Made by a program: the position numbers and the translations under genes. Below the pieces are notes generated by a model. It was not told where the DNA came from. It did not search any database and was given only the letters and a program-made list of their open reading frames with translations. Below, in pieces: positions 20,079-29,719 of a stretch of 64,000 bases of DNA. Every line of letters starts with the position of its first letter. Position 1 is the first letter of the stretch. The DNA is from Xanthomonas maliensis (GTDB lineage Bacteria; Pseudomonadota; Gammaproteobacteria; Xanthomonadales; Xanthomonadaceae). The stretch covers positions 1 through 64,000 of the forward strand of contig NZ_NSET01000044.1 of the NCBI RefSeq assembly GCF_009192945.1, read 5' to 3'.

Positions 20079-20492
20079 GCACGCTCCGTGATCGAGGGGC
20101 TGCGCGGGCCAGTCCCGCAGTGCCGCCAAGTTGATTGAATCGCTGATTCTACTAGATGGGGCAGACCGGCCGTTTTGAAAGGCCTGCGCGGGTGCGTTGC
20201 GGTTTAGCTGCCCGCAACGGGCGCGCCCTCTCGCTCAAGACATAGCGGGAAGCACCGCAACCGTCGCGGCGCAGCGGCGCGCGGCGGCAGATCGGGGACA
20301 CGCCGACGGCGTGCCCGCGCACGCCAACGGGCATTGGAGAACAGACTGGCAGGGCGCCGCCAGCGGCGAACAGGCAGGCGACATCGGCAATCGACGAGGC
20401 GGCGCCGGCCATCCGCACTGAAGGTGCGGCGCCCCGGCATCGGGACCCGGCGGCGGCCGACCGCGCTATCCGGCCACGCGCCGTCGGCGGGT
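20079..20492. other. Intergenic region upstream of hflK
   Basis: About 410 bases between the pilH-like gene and hflK, both on the minus strand. A palindrome with the core CACGCCGACGGCGTG lies near 20298, and GGACACGCCGACGGC recurs near 20973. I see no gene and no clear terminator for the PilH-like gene. Confidence 0.5.
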
Positions 20493-20879
20493 TTACGGAG
20501 CCGGCGGCTCGTCCTTCTGGTTGAAGACGCGCTCCATCACTTCCAGCAATTCGTCTTCGGAGAACGGCTTGGTGATGTAGGCGCGTGCGCCCTGCCGCAT
20601 GCCCCACATGCGGTCGGTATCCTGGTCCTTGGTGGTGACCAGGATCACCGGGATGTGCTGGGTGCTGGGCTCGCGCTTGAGCGTGCGAGTGGCCTGGAAC
20701 CCATTGAGGTTCGGCATCACCACATCCATCAATACCAGGTCGGGCAACGCCGACTTGGCCGCTTCCACGCCAGCGGCACCGTCGGTGGCGGTGATGGTTT
20801 CGTGGCCCAGCTTCTCGACAATGCGCTGAATCCCCAACAGCTGCGACGGCGAGTCGTCGACAATCAGAATACGTGCCAT
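20493..20879 (-). CDS. pilH: Single-domain response regulator, PilH-like
   Basis: A stand-alone receiver domain of 128 residues. The phospho-acceptor is Asp52 in PDLVLMDVVMP; the acidic pair is DD in ILIVDDSPSQ, and the conserved Thr/Lys are in ILVTTKDQDTDRMWG and YITKPFSEDEL. The VTTKDQ.TDRMWG.RQGA stretch is close to PilH, a receiver of the Pil-Chp system that controls twitching motility. No kinase or other pil gene is adjacent, so the name rests on sequence resemblance alone. Confidence 0.7.
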   Translation of the reverse strand: MARILIVDDSPSQLLGIQRIVEKLGHETITATDGAAGVEAAKSALPDLVLMDVVMPNLNGFQATRTLKREPSTQHIPVILVTTKDQDTDRMWGMRQGARAYITKPFSEDELLEVMERVFNQKDEPPAP

Positions 20880-21418
20880 GTGTTTCCCCTAGTCAGCATC
20901 GGCAGTGTAGTGCGCCGGCCGCGTCGGCGATAGCAGCCCGAAGGGCAGCACCAGGCCCCGGCGGCCGTCGACGGACACGCCGACGGCCGCACGGCCCGGT
21001 GGCAGACGCGACAGCGTGGATCACATTCCGGCAGCGCCCCCCATCCGCGTCACTCGCCAACCGACCACGGCAGGCATGGAGAGCGCGGGAGCGCACCGTG
21101 CGCTATCGCCCAACGCCCCAGCGACGGACCTGCACCAACGGCTGCGACCGACCATCGACGCCTAGCCGAGGCTCGACGGCCGCACACGCTGGCGACCGCG
21201 CCGCGCACGTTCGCCTCAGCAAACGATCCAGCCCCGCGGTCGCCCTATCCGGTCCCGAGTCCCGACGTCGCTCGGCGTCCGCAGGCAGTCACCGGCCAGG
21301 CGACGTGGGTCGATTGGCCATGACTACTGATCTGCTCCGCCGTTGCCCCACCGGGTGCCGGGTCCCGGGTCCCGAGTCCCGGCCCCAAACAGCACCAGCC
21401 GCCAGAACGCCTCCCGCC
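20880..21418. other. Intergenic region between cbpA and the pilH-like gene
   Basis: About 540 bases without a supported gene. Short direct repeats built on GTCCCGAGTCCCG occur near 21262 and 21368, the second preceded by further copies of GGGTCCC. These look like dispersed low-complexity repeats; their function is not visible. Confidence 0.5.
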
Positions 21419-22306
21419 TCAAACCGCCTCGCCAAACGCCTTGGCCAAGTTCCGGTAGGCCTTCTTCTGTGCCTCGTCGGTCGGTGCCGGCGCCAGGATC
21501 TCCAGTTCGACGATCTGGTCGCCCGGGGTGGTGCCCGGCAAGCCGCGGCCGCGCAGGCGCAGCTTGCGGCCGGCCTCCGATTCGGCCGGCACCTTCAGTT
21601 CCACCGCCCCGCCGAGGGTGGGCACGCTGATGGTGGTGCCCAGCGCGGCCTGCCAGGGCATGACCTGCAAGGTATAGAGGATGTTGCGACCATCCACCTC
21701 GAAGTGCGGGTGGGCGGCGTATTCGATCTCCAGCAACAGATTGCCGCCGCCGCTGCCCTGCCCGCTCAGGCGGATGACCTGCCCGGGCTGGATGCCCTTG
21801 GGCACGCGCACGTCCAGCTGCTTGCCGTTGATGGTGATGCGCACGCTGTCGCCGGTATAGACCGCCTCCAGCGGCACCGCCAGCTTGGCGCGGGTGTCGC
21901 CGCGCGCCTGCGGACCCGCGCCAGGACCGGCCCCCGGTCCGCGCGGCCGGCCGCGGCCGCCAGCGAACAGACTCTCGAAGAAGTCGCTGAAGCCGCCACC
22001 GGCGCCGCCGTTGCCGAACACTTCCTCAAAGTCGAAGCCCTGCCCGCCGTTGAAGTTCGGCGGCGCGCGGAATTCTTCGCCCGGGCGGTAGCCCTGGGCC
22101 TTGAGCTGGTCGTAGGCCGCGCGCTTCTGCGGGTCGCGCAGTGCCTCGTAGGCCTCGTTGACGGCCTTGAACTTCTCTTCCGCGCCGGCTTCCTTGCTGA
22201 CATCGGGGTGGTACTTGCGCGCCAGCCGGCGGTAGGCGGTCTTGATCTCCGCCTCGCCCGCGCTCGGCTCCACGCCCAGCGTTGCGTAGTAATCCTTGAA
22301 TTCCAT
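21419..22306 (-). CDS. cbpA: DnaJ-family co-chaperone CbpA
   Basis: An Hsp40 co-chaperone that stimulates DnaK ATPase and binds unfolded chains. It has the J domain (residues 1-70) with the essential HPD in KYHPDVSKE, a G/F-rich linker (GGAGGGFSDFFESLFAGGRG) and the two C-terminal beta domains (DVRVPKGIQPGQVIRL, LRLRGRGLPGTTPGD). It lacks the cysteine zinc module of DnaJ, which places it in the CbpA/class II group. Length 295 is usual. It follows the small heat-shock gene by 139 bases in the same direction and may share its heat-shock promoter. Confidence 0.93.
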   Translation of the reverse strand: MEFKDYYATLGVEPSAGEAEIKTAYRRLARKYHPDVSKEAGAEEKFKAVNEAYEALRDPQKRAAYDQLKAQGYRPGEEFRAPPNFNGGQGFDFEEVFGNGGAGGGFSDFFESLFAGGRGRPRGPGAGPGAGPQARGDTRAKLAVPLEAVYTGDSVRITINGKQLDVRVPKGIQPGQVIRLSGQGSGGGNLLLEIEYAAHPHFEVDGRNILYTLQVMPWQAALGTTISVPTLGGAVELKVPAESEAGRKLRLRGRGLPGTTPGDQIVELEILAPAPTDEAQKKAYRNLAKAFGEAV

Positions 22307-22445
22307 CAATCACCTCTGGAAAAAAAACGGCCCGCAGCCAAGGCCACGAGCCAGTCATTCACAGCCGGGCGGGCGACCGCGCCTATTCTACGGCGCGGCC
22401 GTCGCCGGGGAGCGAAGCCAATGGCTCCGCTCCAGGCCCGCGTGC

Positions 22446-22919
22446 TTACTGCACGGTGTTGCCGCCGTCCTGGCCGTTGCCGACCTGGATGCGCCGCGGG
22501 GTGGCCGCCGGCCGCTTGGGAATGCGGATCTCCAGCACACCGTTGTGGCCGGCTGCGGTGATGCCGTCGGCATCGGCGCTGTCAGGTAGCGCGAAGCGGC
22601 GGTGGAAGCTGCCGTAGCGGCGCTCGATCCGCGAGAACCGCTCGGTCTCGCTGCTGGACTCGCTCTTGCGCTCGCCCTTGATCGACAGAATGCCCTTGTC
22701 CATCTGCACCTCGATCTGGCTGGGGTCGATGCCCGGCAGGTCGGCATACAGCACGAACTGGTTCGGTTCTTCCTTGATGTCCACGCGCGGAACCCACTGC
22801 GCGGTCACGACTGCCGACTCGTCGGTATCGCCGCTTTGCTCGAAGAAGCGGTCGAAGACCTGCTTGATCTCGTTCTGCAACGCATGGGTCGGCCACTGCG
22901 GATAACGGACGATATTCAT
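22446..22919 (-). CDS. Small heat-shock protein (Hsp20)
   Basis: ATP-independent holdase of the alpha-crystallin family. The start at 22919 gives MNIVRYPQWPTHALQNEIKQ; the ATG four codons earlier lacks a better context. The alpha-crystallin domain runs from about residue 45 (WVPRVDIKEEPNQFVLYADLPG) to residue 145, with the conserved GILSIKGERK, and NGVLEIRIPK as the final strand. The C-terminal tail carries the basic RRIQV, close to the I-x-I/V anchoring motif. A sigma-32-like promoter lies upstream. Confidence 0.93.
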   Translation of the reverse strand: MNIVRYPQWPTHALQNEIKQVFDRFFEQSGDTDESAVVTAQWVPRVDIKEEPNQFVLYADLPGIDPSQIEVQMDKGILSIKGERKSESSSETERFSRIERRYGSFHRRFALPDSADADGITAAGHNGVLEIRIPKRPAATPRRIQVGNGQDGGNTVQ

Positions 22920-22980
22920 GATTGCCTCCAAAAGTTGGGTGACGGGCCGGCGACGTGCTCACGTGCTGGCCATGCGCTTC

Positions 22981-23008
22981 AGATAGGCATGCCGTTGCGG
23001 ATTTCAAG
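22981..23008 (-). promoter_or_regulatory. Sigma-32-type heat-shock promoter of hsp20-cbpA
   Basis: On the minus strand CTTGAAA (23008 to 23002) is followed after 14 bases by CCTATCT (22987 to 22981). The heat-shock consensus is CTTGAA with 13-15 bases to CCCCATnT. It leaves about 60 bases of leader before the hsp20 start codon. Confidence 0.65.
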
Positions 23009-23073
23009 CGCGTTGACGCGCTTTTCCGGTCTGAGTTTCTAGACTCCGTTCAGCCTTCAGGAGCGCCCGCCCC

Positions 23074-23559
23074 ATGACCATCCACGTTGGTGACCGCATT
23101 CCCGAAGTGGTGCTCAAGCACCTGCGCGAGGGGATCGAGACCGTCGATACCCACACCCTGTTCGCCGAGCGCAATGTCGTGCTGTTCGCCGTGCCCGGCG
23201 CCTTCACGCCGACCTGCTCGGGCAAGCACCTGCCCGGCTACGTCGAGCACTTCGAGGCCTTCCGCAAGCGCGGCATCGACGTGTTGTGCACCGCGGTCAA
23301 CGACCCGTTCGTGATGCAGGCCTGGGGCCGTAGCCAACTGGTGCCCGAGGGCCTGCACCTGCTGCCCGACGGCAATGCCGAACTGGCGCGCGCCCTGGGG
23401 TTGGACATCGACCTCAGCGCTTCGGGCATGGGGCTGCGCTCGCGCCGCTACGCACTGTATGCCGAAGACGCGGTGGTCAAGGCCTTGTTCGTCGAGGAAC
23501 CCGGCGAATTCAAAGTCTCCGCTGCCGACTACGTACTGCAGCATCTCCCCGATCGATGA
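23074..23559 (+). CDS. Peroxiredoxin (Prx5-type)
   Basis: Thiol peroxidase that reduces hydrogen peroxide or organic peroxides. The active-site block PGAFTPTCSGKHLPGY carries the peroxidatic cysteine at residue 48, with the conserved Thr and Pro before it. Length 161 and the later NDPFVMQAWG segment fit the Prx5/AhpE-like subfamily. There is only one further cysteine (VLCTAV), so an external thiol is probably the reductant. It is divergent from the heat-shock genes, has AGGAG upstream, and precedes the ferritin-like gene by 36 bases in the same direction, an oxidative-stress pair. Confidence 0.92.
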   Translation: MTIHVGDRIPEVVLKHLREGIETVDTHTLFAERNVVLFAVPGAFTPTCSGKHLPGYVEHFEAFRKRGIDVLCTAVNDPFVMQAWGRSQLVPEGLHLLPDGNAELARALGLDIDLSASGMGLRSRRYALYAEDAVVKALFVEEPGEFKVSAADYVLQHLPDR

Positions 23560-23595
23560 ATTGATTCCATCCACAACAGAGGACACCGGCCAGCC

Positions 23596-24156
23596 ATGTC
23601 TGATCAGCCAGCCAACCACCATCCCGCCGGTATCAGCGATACCGCCACCCTGCGCGCCCGCGCACGCCAGAGCATCGAAGACGGTGCCATTACTGCCAGC
23701 TACCATGCCGACCGCGAGGCGGTGATCAAGCTCCTCAATGCAGCGCTGGCCACCGAATATGTGTGCACCTTGCGCTATTACCGCCACTACTTCATGGCCA
23801 AGGGCATGTTGGCCGACGCGGTCAAGGGCGAGTTCCTGGAGCACGCGCAGCAGGAGCAGGAGCACGCCCACAAGCTTGCCGAGCGCATCGTGCAACTGGG
23901 CGGCGAACCGGACCTCAATCCCGATACGCTGACCAAGCGCTCGCATGCCGAATACAAGGAGGGCAGCGACCTGCGCGACATGGTGCGCGAGAACCTGATC
24001 GCCGAGCGCATCGCGATCGACAGCTATCGCGAGATGATCGACTTCATCGGCGACAAGGACACCACCACCAAGCGCATCCTCGAAAGCATCCTGGCGCAGG
24101 AAGAGGAACACGCCGACGAGTTCGCCGACCTGCTGGAAGGCTGGATCGGCGAGTAA
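23596..24156 (+). CDS. Ferritin-like / bacterioferritin-type diiron protein
   Basis: A four-helix ferritin-like protein of 186 residues, probably storing iron or detoxifying iron with peroxide. The diiron ligands are visible: Glu in ALATEYVCTLRYYRHY, ExxH in FLEHAQQEQEHAH, Glu in ENLIAERIAIDSY, and the last pair in LAQEEEHADEFADLL. The N-terminal 30 residues extend beyond the usual core. It follows the peroxiredoxin, which fits iron and peroxide control. I do not assign bfr because the heme-ligand methionine cannot be judged by eye. Confidence 0.85.
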   Translation: MSDQPANHHPAGISDTATLRARARQSIEDGAITASYHADREAVIKLLNAALATEYVCTLRYYRHYFMAKGMLADAVKGEFLEHAQQEQEHAHKLAERIVQLGGEPDLNPDTLTKRSHAEYKEGSDLRDMVRENLIAERIAIDSYREMIDFIGDKDTTTKRILESILAQEEEHADEFADLLEGWIGE

Positions 24157-24177
24157 GCCTTGCCTTTCGGTTTACTC

Positions 24178-24201
24178 CACAGGGCGCTTCGGCGCCCTGT
24201 G
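24178..24201 (+). terminator. Candidate terminator after the ferritin-like gene
   Basis: CACAGGGCGC (24178-24187) and GCGCCCTGTG (24192-24201) form a perfect 10-base stem closed by a TTCG tetraloop, 22 bases after the stop. No strong T run follows, so termination may be partial. The remaining sequence to pbpC (about 225 bases) shows nothing else. Confidence 0.55.
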
Positions 24202-24427
24202 TGCGTTGAGGCGGCGATGCCAGAGAAACAGGGTGATGGCGACATTGTCGACACGCGCCCCATGCATGCCATCGCCGCAAGCATGGGCCGCTGCTTCGCC
24301 GGACAGGAACCGCGCGCCCTGCCCTGCCACGTGAGCGCCGATGCATGAATGAATCGTCGCCGCATCGTGCCGCCCATCGTTCGCGATCTGGCCATGCCGT
24401 AGCGCGCGAACGCCGCGAAGCCATCCC

Positions 24428-26809
24428 TCAACGCACTACCCGAAAGTGCAGCTGGGTCCAGGCGCCATCGCTGGCCAACGCCGTCAAGGTCTGCGTGCCG
24501 ATGTCGGCGAAATCGCGCTGAAAACTCTGCCGCCCCTGGGTCCGAGCGATCCAGCGACCATCCAGCAACCAGTCGATCGTCGCTTCGCTGCCGAGTGCGC
24601 GCAGCTGCAGGCGCACCGGACGCGCACCGGCGTCGGCGCGCGCCAGGGTGGCGCGATCGCTCAGGCCGTCGATGCGCAACACACCGCCGCCGGTCATGCG
24701 GCCATCCGGCACGCAGTCGGCCGCCAGCGGTGGCAGTTGCGCGGCAGCCCGTTCGGCGGCGCTCAACCAGGGCGACGTCAGCGCCGGCCAGCGCGCCAGC
24801 ACGCGCGATTGGCGCAGATGCGGCGCACTGCAGTCTTGCGACAGGCGTTGTCCGCTGCCGGCATCGACCTCATAGGCGAGCGCGCCAGCTTGCCATAGGC
24901 GTGCATCCCGCTCCGGGAAGGTCGGCGGCACCGCACCGTCGAGCACGTAGGCCTGGCGTCGTCGTGCGCACAAGGCCGGCTCGGTCTGGGCCGCAGCGGT
25001 GCCCAGTGGCCAGCAGATTTCCAATTCCTGCACATTGGACGGCATCGGCAGCGGCGCGCTGTCGCCTGGGCTGCGCGGCAGCGCGTCGATCACCTCGAAC
25101 ATCAGCGGCAAGGCAGTCACCGCCCCATATTGCCCGGGCAGCGGGGTGCCATCCGGCCGCCCGACCCACACCCCGACGGTGTAGCGGCGCGTACTGCCCA
25201 GCGCCCAGGCATCGCGGTAGCCGTAGCTGGTGCCGGTCTTCCAGGCCACGCCCGGGCGTGCGGTGGTGTCGAAGGTATCGCTGCCATACCCGGGCCGCGG
25301 ATGGTTCTGCAGCACCTCGCGCACGATCCACGCCGCGCCCGGCGACATCACCCGGCGATCCACCTGGGCATCCTGCGGGGTGTAGCGCACGCGGCCGGCG
25401 ATGCCACCGCGGTTGAAGGCGGCAAACGCGCCGACCAGTTCTTCCAGCTGCGCGCCGGTGCCGCCGAGTATCAGCGCCAGGTTGGGCGAACTGCCGTGCG
25501 GAAAGCGCAGACCGATGCCGGCATTGGACAGGCGCGCGGCGAACCGCGCCGGACCGATGCGATCGAGCAGGTCCACCGCCGGCACGTTCAAGGACAAGCG
25601 CAAGGCGGTGGCCGCGCTGACCGGCCCGTTGAAAGCCGCATCGAAATTGCCCGGCCGATAATCGCCGAAGCTCTGCGGTGCGTCGACCAGCAGGCTCTCC
25701 GAATGGATCAGGCCATCGTCCAGCGCCATGCCATACAGGAACGGTTTGAGCGTGGAGCCGGGCGACCGCCAGGCCTGCACCATGTCCACATGCCCTAGCC
25801 GCTGACGGTCGCCGAAGCGCACCGAGCCGACATAGGCGCGCGCCTCCATGGTGGCATTGTCCACCACCAGCAAGGCGGCCGAGGTGCGCTCGGGCAATTG
25901 CGAGAAATACGTGGTGACGCGTTCTTCGAGCGTGCGTTGCAACTCCACGTCCAGCGTAGTGACGATGCGTGCAGCGCGTGGCTGAGCGGCATGCAGGCGC
26001 TGCGCCAACAAGGCGGCATGCAACGGCGGCACCAGCGCGCGGGTGACCACCGGCTCGATGCGGGCGTCCTGGACCTGCGCGCGCGTCCACACACCCAGCT
26101 CCACCATGCGCTCGAGCACCTTGTCGCGCGCCCGCTGCGCCGCCTCGGGATGGCGATCCGGCCGCAACCGGCTCGGCGACTGCGGCAACACTGCCAGCAG
26201 TGCGGCCTCGGCATGCGACAGGTTGCCGGCGGGCTTGCCCAGGTAGGCCCAGCTGGCCGCCTCCACCCCTTCGATCGTGCCGCCGTACGGCGCGCGCTCC
26301 AGATACAGCGCAAGGATCTGCTGCTTGCTCAGGTGCACTTCCAGCTGCAACGCGCGCAACAACTGCTTGGCCTTGCCCCAGGGCGTGCGCGTATGCGGGT
26401 CGAGGATGCGCGCCACCTGCATGGTGAGGGTGGAGCCACCGGAGACGATGCGGCCATGGGCAAGCCACTGCCCGCCGGCGCGCAACAGTCCCCAGGGGTT
26501 GATACCGGGATGCCGCCAGAACCAGCGGTCTTCGTAGTGCAGCAACGCCTGCAGGTACAGCGGCGACACGCTCTGCGGCGTGGCCGGATACCGCCACACC
26601 CCATTGCGATCGGCAAACGCCCGCAACGGCGTGCCATCGCGCGCAACCACCAGGGTGGAGGTGTCGGGCGAGCGCGGCAATGGCGGCGGAAACGCCAGGT
26701 CCAGCACCAGCAGTGCGCTCAGTAGCGCCACCGTGCCCCAGCGCAGCCAGCGCGTCCAGCGCCGGGTGCGCCGCGCGGGATGCGTGACGGCGGTGTCGTC
26801 CTGCAGCAT
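24428..26809 (-). CDS. pbpC: Penicillin-binding protein 1C
   Basis: Bifunctional class A PBP of the 1C type: glycan polymerisation and possibly transpeptidation in the periplasm. The start at 26809 puts a membrane anchor after a basic patch (RWTRWLRWGTVALLSALLVLDL). The glycosyltransferase domain follows with LHYEDRWFWRHPGINP and GGSTLTMQVARI. The transpeptidase motifs are S352-T-L-K355, SLN, and KTGTSYGYRDAW. The C-terminal 90 residues are the BiPBP_C domain. Length 793 is typical. It lies 124 bases after the histidine kinase and may be read from the same transcript. Its common partner yfhM is about 11.6 kb upstream, not adjacent. Confidence 0.93.
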   Translation of the reverse strand: MLQDDTAVTHPARRTRRWTRWLRWGTVALLSALLVLDLAFPPPLPRSPDTSTLVVARDGTPLRAFADRNGVWRYPATPQSVSPLYLQALLHYEDRWFWRHPGINPWGLLRAGGQWLAHGRIVSGGSTLTMQVARILDPHTRTPWGKAKQLLRALQLEVHLSKQQILALYLERAPYGGTIEGVEAASWAYLGKPAGNLSHAEAALLAVLPQSPSRLRPDRHPEAAQRARDKVLERMVELGVWTRAQVQDARIEPVVTRALVPPLHAALLAQRLHAAQPRAARIVTTLDVELQRTLEERVTTYFSQLPERTSAALLVVDNATMEARAYVGSVRFGDRQRLGHVDMVQAWRSPGSTLKPFLYGMALDDGLIHSESLLVDAPQSFGDYRPGNFDAAFNGPVSAATALRLSLNVPAVDLLDRIGPARFAARLSNAGIGLRFPHGSSPNLALILGGTGAQLEELVGAFAAFNRGGIAGRVRYTPQDAQVDRRVMSPGAAWIVREVLQNHPRPGYGSDTFDTTARPGVAWKTGTSYGYRDAWALGSTRRYTVGVWVGRPDGTPLPGQYGAVTALPLMFEVIDALPRSPGDSAPLPMPSNVQELEICWPLGTAAAQTEPALCARRRQAYVLDGAVPPTFPERDARLWQAGALAYEVDAGSGQRLSQDCSAPHLRQSRVLARWPALTSPWLSAAERAAAQLPPLAADCVPDGRMTGGGVLRIDGLSDRATLARADAGARPVRLQLRALGSEATIDWLLDGRWIARTQGRQSFQRDFADIGTQTLTALASDGAWTQLHFRVVR

Positions 26810-26933
26810 GCGTGCTCCCGATGGAAGCCGCCATTTTGCCCGTTGCGGCGACGTCATGGGCGATACGGCGTGTTGGCGCTGCGTTTCCGCAAGCGTCCTG
26901 TTCCAAGCGCAGGCCATGGCCACCGCACCGGCA

Positions 26934-28256
26934 TCATCCGGTGCCGTCTGTCGCCAGCGGCAGCCACAGCGTGGCGACGCTGCCCGGCGCATCGCTGCGC
27001 GGCCGCAGTTCCAGGCTGCCGCCCTGTGCCTCTACGATCTGCCGCGACAGCACCAGGCCGATGCCCGAGCCGCCGGGCTTGGTGGTGAAGAACGGGACAA
27101 ACAAGTTGTCGCTGGGCGGCAATCCGGCACCTTCGTCGAGCACCTCGATGCGTGCCATCGCGCCCACGGCACACGCGCGCAGGATGACCGGTGCAGCGCC
27201 GCCGGACTCCAATGCGTTGCGCAGCAGATTGATCAGCACCTGTTCGAGCTGGTCGGTATCGGCGCACAGCCGCAACGCCGGCGCCAGCGCGAGCTGCACC
27301 CGCGCATCGCCGAGCAGCCGCTGCACGCGCGCGCACAACGGCGCCAGCGCGAGCGGTGCCGGCACCGGCGCCGGCAGCCGCGCCAGGCGCGCATAGCCAG
27401 CCAAAAAGCGTTGCAAGGCCGCGCTCCGCTGTTCGATCACGCCCAACCCGTTGCGCAAATCCGCATGCAGCTCCTGATCCAGCATCGCAGGCGCGGCCGG
27501 CAACAGCCGGCCGAGCGTATCGGCGATCGAGGCGATCGGTGTCAGCGAGTTGTTGATTTCGTGGCTGAGCACGCGCAGCAGGCGCCGGAATGCCTGCGCC
27601 TCTTCGTCGCGCAGTGCGCGCTCCATCGGCTGCACCAGCAGCAGGCGCCCGGCCTGGCTACGGCTGCGCAGCGCCGCCTGGCCGATCTGCCAGCGCCCCT
27701 GCTGGCCGGGAAAGGCATGCGCGTGCACGCCGCCCGATCCCAGCGCGAACAGATCGGCCAGGCCCAGCTCCTGCGCCGAGCGTCCGAGCAGTCGTTCGGC
27801 CGGAGCAGCCAGCAGCCGCTCGCCAGCCGGGTTGACCAGGCGCAGGCGCTGGTCCTGTTCGAACGCGAACACCGCGCCGTCCAGGGCGGCCAAGGTCTTG
27901 CTGAGCAATTGCAGGCTCTCATGCGAAGCGCGCTGCTCGTCCTGCAGTCGCTGCGCCAGCGCATTGAATCGCTGCGGTACGCTGTCCTCGTCAGCAACGC
28001 GTGTGGCCTGTGCCATGCGCACGCTGTAATCGCCTTCGCGCAAGGCGTCCAGCAGGCCCGCCAGCGTCCGTACATGCTGGCCGCCACGACGTTGCTGCCA
28101 GTGCCAGAGTGCGGCGGTCAGCAGCAGCACGCAACCCAGCAGCAGCATCGCCTCCGGCCGCCGTGGCGTGCCCACGAGCAGCACCAGGATCAGCGCCACC
28201 GTGGCCGGCGCCGCCAGCCACAACGGCCGCCAGGAGCGACGCTCAGCCGTCGTCAT
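26934..28256 (-). CDS. Sensor histidine kinase (NtrY-like)
   Basis: A membrane sensor kinase of 440 residues. Two hydrophobic segments near the N-terminus (APATVALILVLLVGT and AMLLLGCVLLLTAALW) flank almost no periplasmic loop. A PAS-like region follows (HESLQLLSKTLAALDGAVFAFEQ). The phospho-acceptor is His232 in LLRVLSHEINNSLTPI, and the ATP-binding N, G1 and G2 boxes are NLLRNALES, DEGAGLPP and GGSGIGLVLS. It overlaps the response regulator gene by 14 bases, so the two are coupled and are presumed partners. The signal is unknown. Confidence 0.93.
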   Translation of the reverse strand: MTTAERRSWRPLWLAAPATVALILVLLVGTPRRPEAMLLLGCVLLLTAALWHWQQRRGGQHVRTLAGLLDALREGDYSVRMAQATRVADEDSVPQRFNALAQRLQDEQRASHESLQLLSKTLAALDGAVFAFEQDQRLRLVNPAGERLLAAPAERLLGRSAQELGLADLFALGSGGVHAHAFPGQQGRWQIGQAALRSRSQAGRLLLVQPMERALRDEEAQAFRRLLRVLSHEINNSLTPIASIADTLGRLLPAAPAMLDQELHADLRNGLGVIEQRSAALQRFLAGYARLARLPAPVPAPLALAPLCARVQRLLGDARVQLALAPALRLCADTDQLEQVLINLLRNALESGGAAPVILRACAVGAMARIEVLDEGAGLPPSDNLFVPFFTTKPGGSGIGLVLSRQIVEAQGGSLELRPRSDAPGSVATLWLPLATDGTG

Positions 28257-29637
28257 CGCTGCGCAGACCGTGCTTGCCCAAGCGCCGATACAGGCTCTGC
28301 CGGGTGATGCCGAGCTGATCGGCGGCGCGCTGCAGATTGCCGCGCTGCTGCGCGAGCGCTTGCCGCAACAACAGCGCCTCGGCCGCTTCCAGGGTCAGCT
28401 GGGTCGACAGCGCCGGCGCTGCGGCCTGGGTGGGCTGCAAGCGCAACGCGTCGCTGTCGAGCGTCGCTCCATCGGCGAGCAGCGCGGCGCGCTCCATCGC
28501 ATGCGCCAGTTCGCGCACATTGCCCGGCCAGGCGTAGCCGAGCAAGGTACGCTCGGCCTCGCGCGCCAGCGCTGGCAATGGCCGCCGGTAACGCTGGCAG
28601 GCGATCGCCAGATAATGTCGCGCCAGCGGCAGGATGTCGGCACCGCGCTCGCGCAACGGTGGAACCCGCAACTGGAAGGTATTGAGGCGGTACAGCAGAT
28701 CCTGACGGAAGGTGCCGGCAGCCACGTCCGCGTCCAGGTCGGCATTGGTCGCTGAGACGATGCGCACATCCACACGCTGCGTGCGCGAAGAGCCGAGCCG
28801 CTCGAACTCGCCATCTTCGATGGCGCGCAGCAGTTTGGGTTGCTGCTGCAACGGCAGATTGCCGATCTCGTCCAGGAACAAGGTGCCGCCATCGGCCAGT
28901 TCGAAGCGCCCGGCACGGTCCTGGCGCGCGTCGGTGTAGGCACCGCGCACATGACCGAACAGTTCGGCTTCGAACAAGGTGTGCGCGAGTCCGCCGATAT
29001 TGACCTTGACGAACGGCTGCGCGCGGCGTGGCGACCATTGATGCAGCAACTGTGCAAGCAAGCTCTTACCGGTGCCGTTCTCGCCCAGCAGCAACACGTT
29101 GGCGTCGCTGCCAGCGATGCGCATCAGGTCCTCGACCAAGCGCCGCATCGGTTCGGACTCGGCGACGAAACCCTCGGCCGTGTCCTGCAGCAGCCGGGAC
29201 TGCGCTTCGCCCAGCCGTTGCGCGGCGCGGCGGCTGCGATCCAGCGCGATGCGGCTCTCCAGCACCGATAGCACGCGCGCGTTCTGCCAGGGCTTTTCGA
29301 TGAAATCCACCGCACCTTCGCGCATCGCCGCGACCGCCAGCTCGATACTGGCCCACGCGGTCATGGCGATCACCGGGAGCTGCGGCCACTGCTCGGCGAT
29401 CTGCCTGATCAAGGCCAGGCCTTCGGCACCGGAGGTGGTGTCGCGGGCATAGTTCATGTCGACCAGCACGGCGGCGAACGCGTCGCCGCGCAGGCAGGCC
29501 AGCGCCACCGCCGGCGACTCGGCGCCGACCATGCCGTAGCCGGCGCTCTTGAGCAGCATGCGCAAGGCCTCGCGTACATCGGCCTGGTCGTCGACGACCA
29601 GGATGCGTGGCAATGGAGGCGTGCGAGCGACGTTCAT
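28243..29637 (-). CDS. NtrC-family response regulator
   Basis: An activator with receiver (residues 1-125; acceptor Asp60 in VLVDMNY, acidic pair DD16-17), AAA+ domain and Fis-type HTH. Walker A is GENGTGKS and Walker [10 protein letters not shown]. The sigma-54 contact loop reads GAYTDA (residues 232-237) instead of GAFTGA, so the phenylalanine and last glycine differ. The C-terminal HTH is [20 protein letters not shown]. The start at 29637 gives [18 protein letters not shown], the normal entry to a receiver. It lies between the ABC permease and kinase genes on one strand and probably regulates this operon. Confidence 0.92.
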   Translation of the reverse strand: MNVARTPPLPRILVVDDQADVREALRMLLKSAGYGMVGAESPAVALACLRGDAFAAVLVDMNYARDTTSGAEGLALIRQIAEQWPQLPVIAMTAWASIELAVAAMREGAVDFIEKPWQNARVLSVLESRIALDRSRRAAQRLGEAQSRLLQDTAEGFVAESEPMRRLVEDLMRIAGSDANVLLLGENGTGKSLLAQLLHQWSPRRAQPFVKVNIGGLAHTLFEAELFGHVRGAYTDARQDRAGRFELADGGTLFLDEIGNLPLQQQPKLLRAIEDGEFERLGSSRTQRVDVRIVSATNADLDADVAAGTFRQDLLYRLNTFQLRVPPLRERGADILPLARHYLAIACQRYRRPLPALAREAERTLLGYAWPGNVRELAHAMERAALLADGATLDSDALRLQPTQAAAPALSTQLTLEAAEALLLRQALAQQRGNLQRAADQLGITRQSLYRRLGKHGLRSDDDG

Positions 29638-29719
29638 GGCGCAGAGTCTAACGAGCGGACATCGCGAACGGGCGCCATGGCCGCGCCTGCGACGCGCGTG
29701 CCGAGGTTGAGCGAGCGGC

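Noticed and set aside
23763..24209. A frame inside the ferritin-like gene extending past its stop
   Set aside because: It is out of phase with the diiron motifs, which are intact in the annotated gene.
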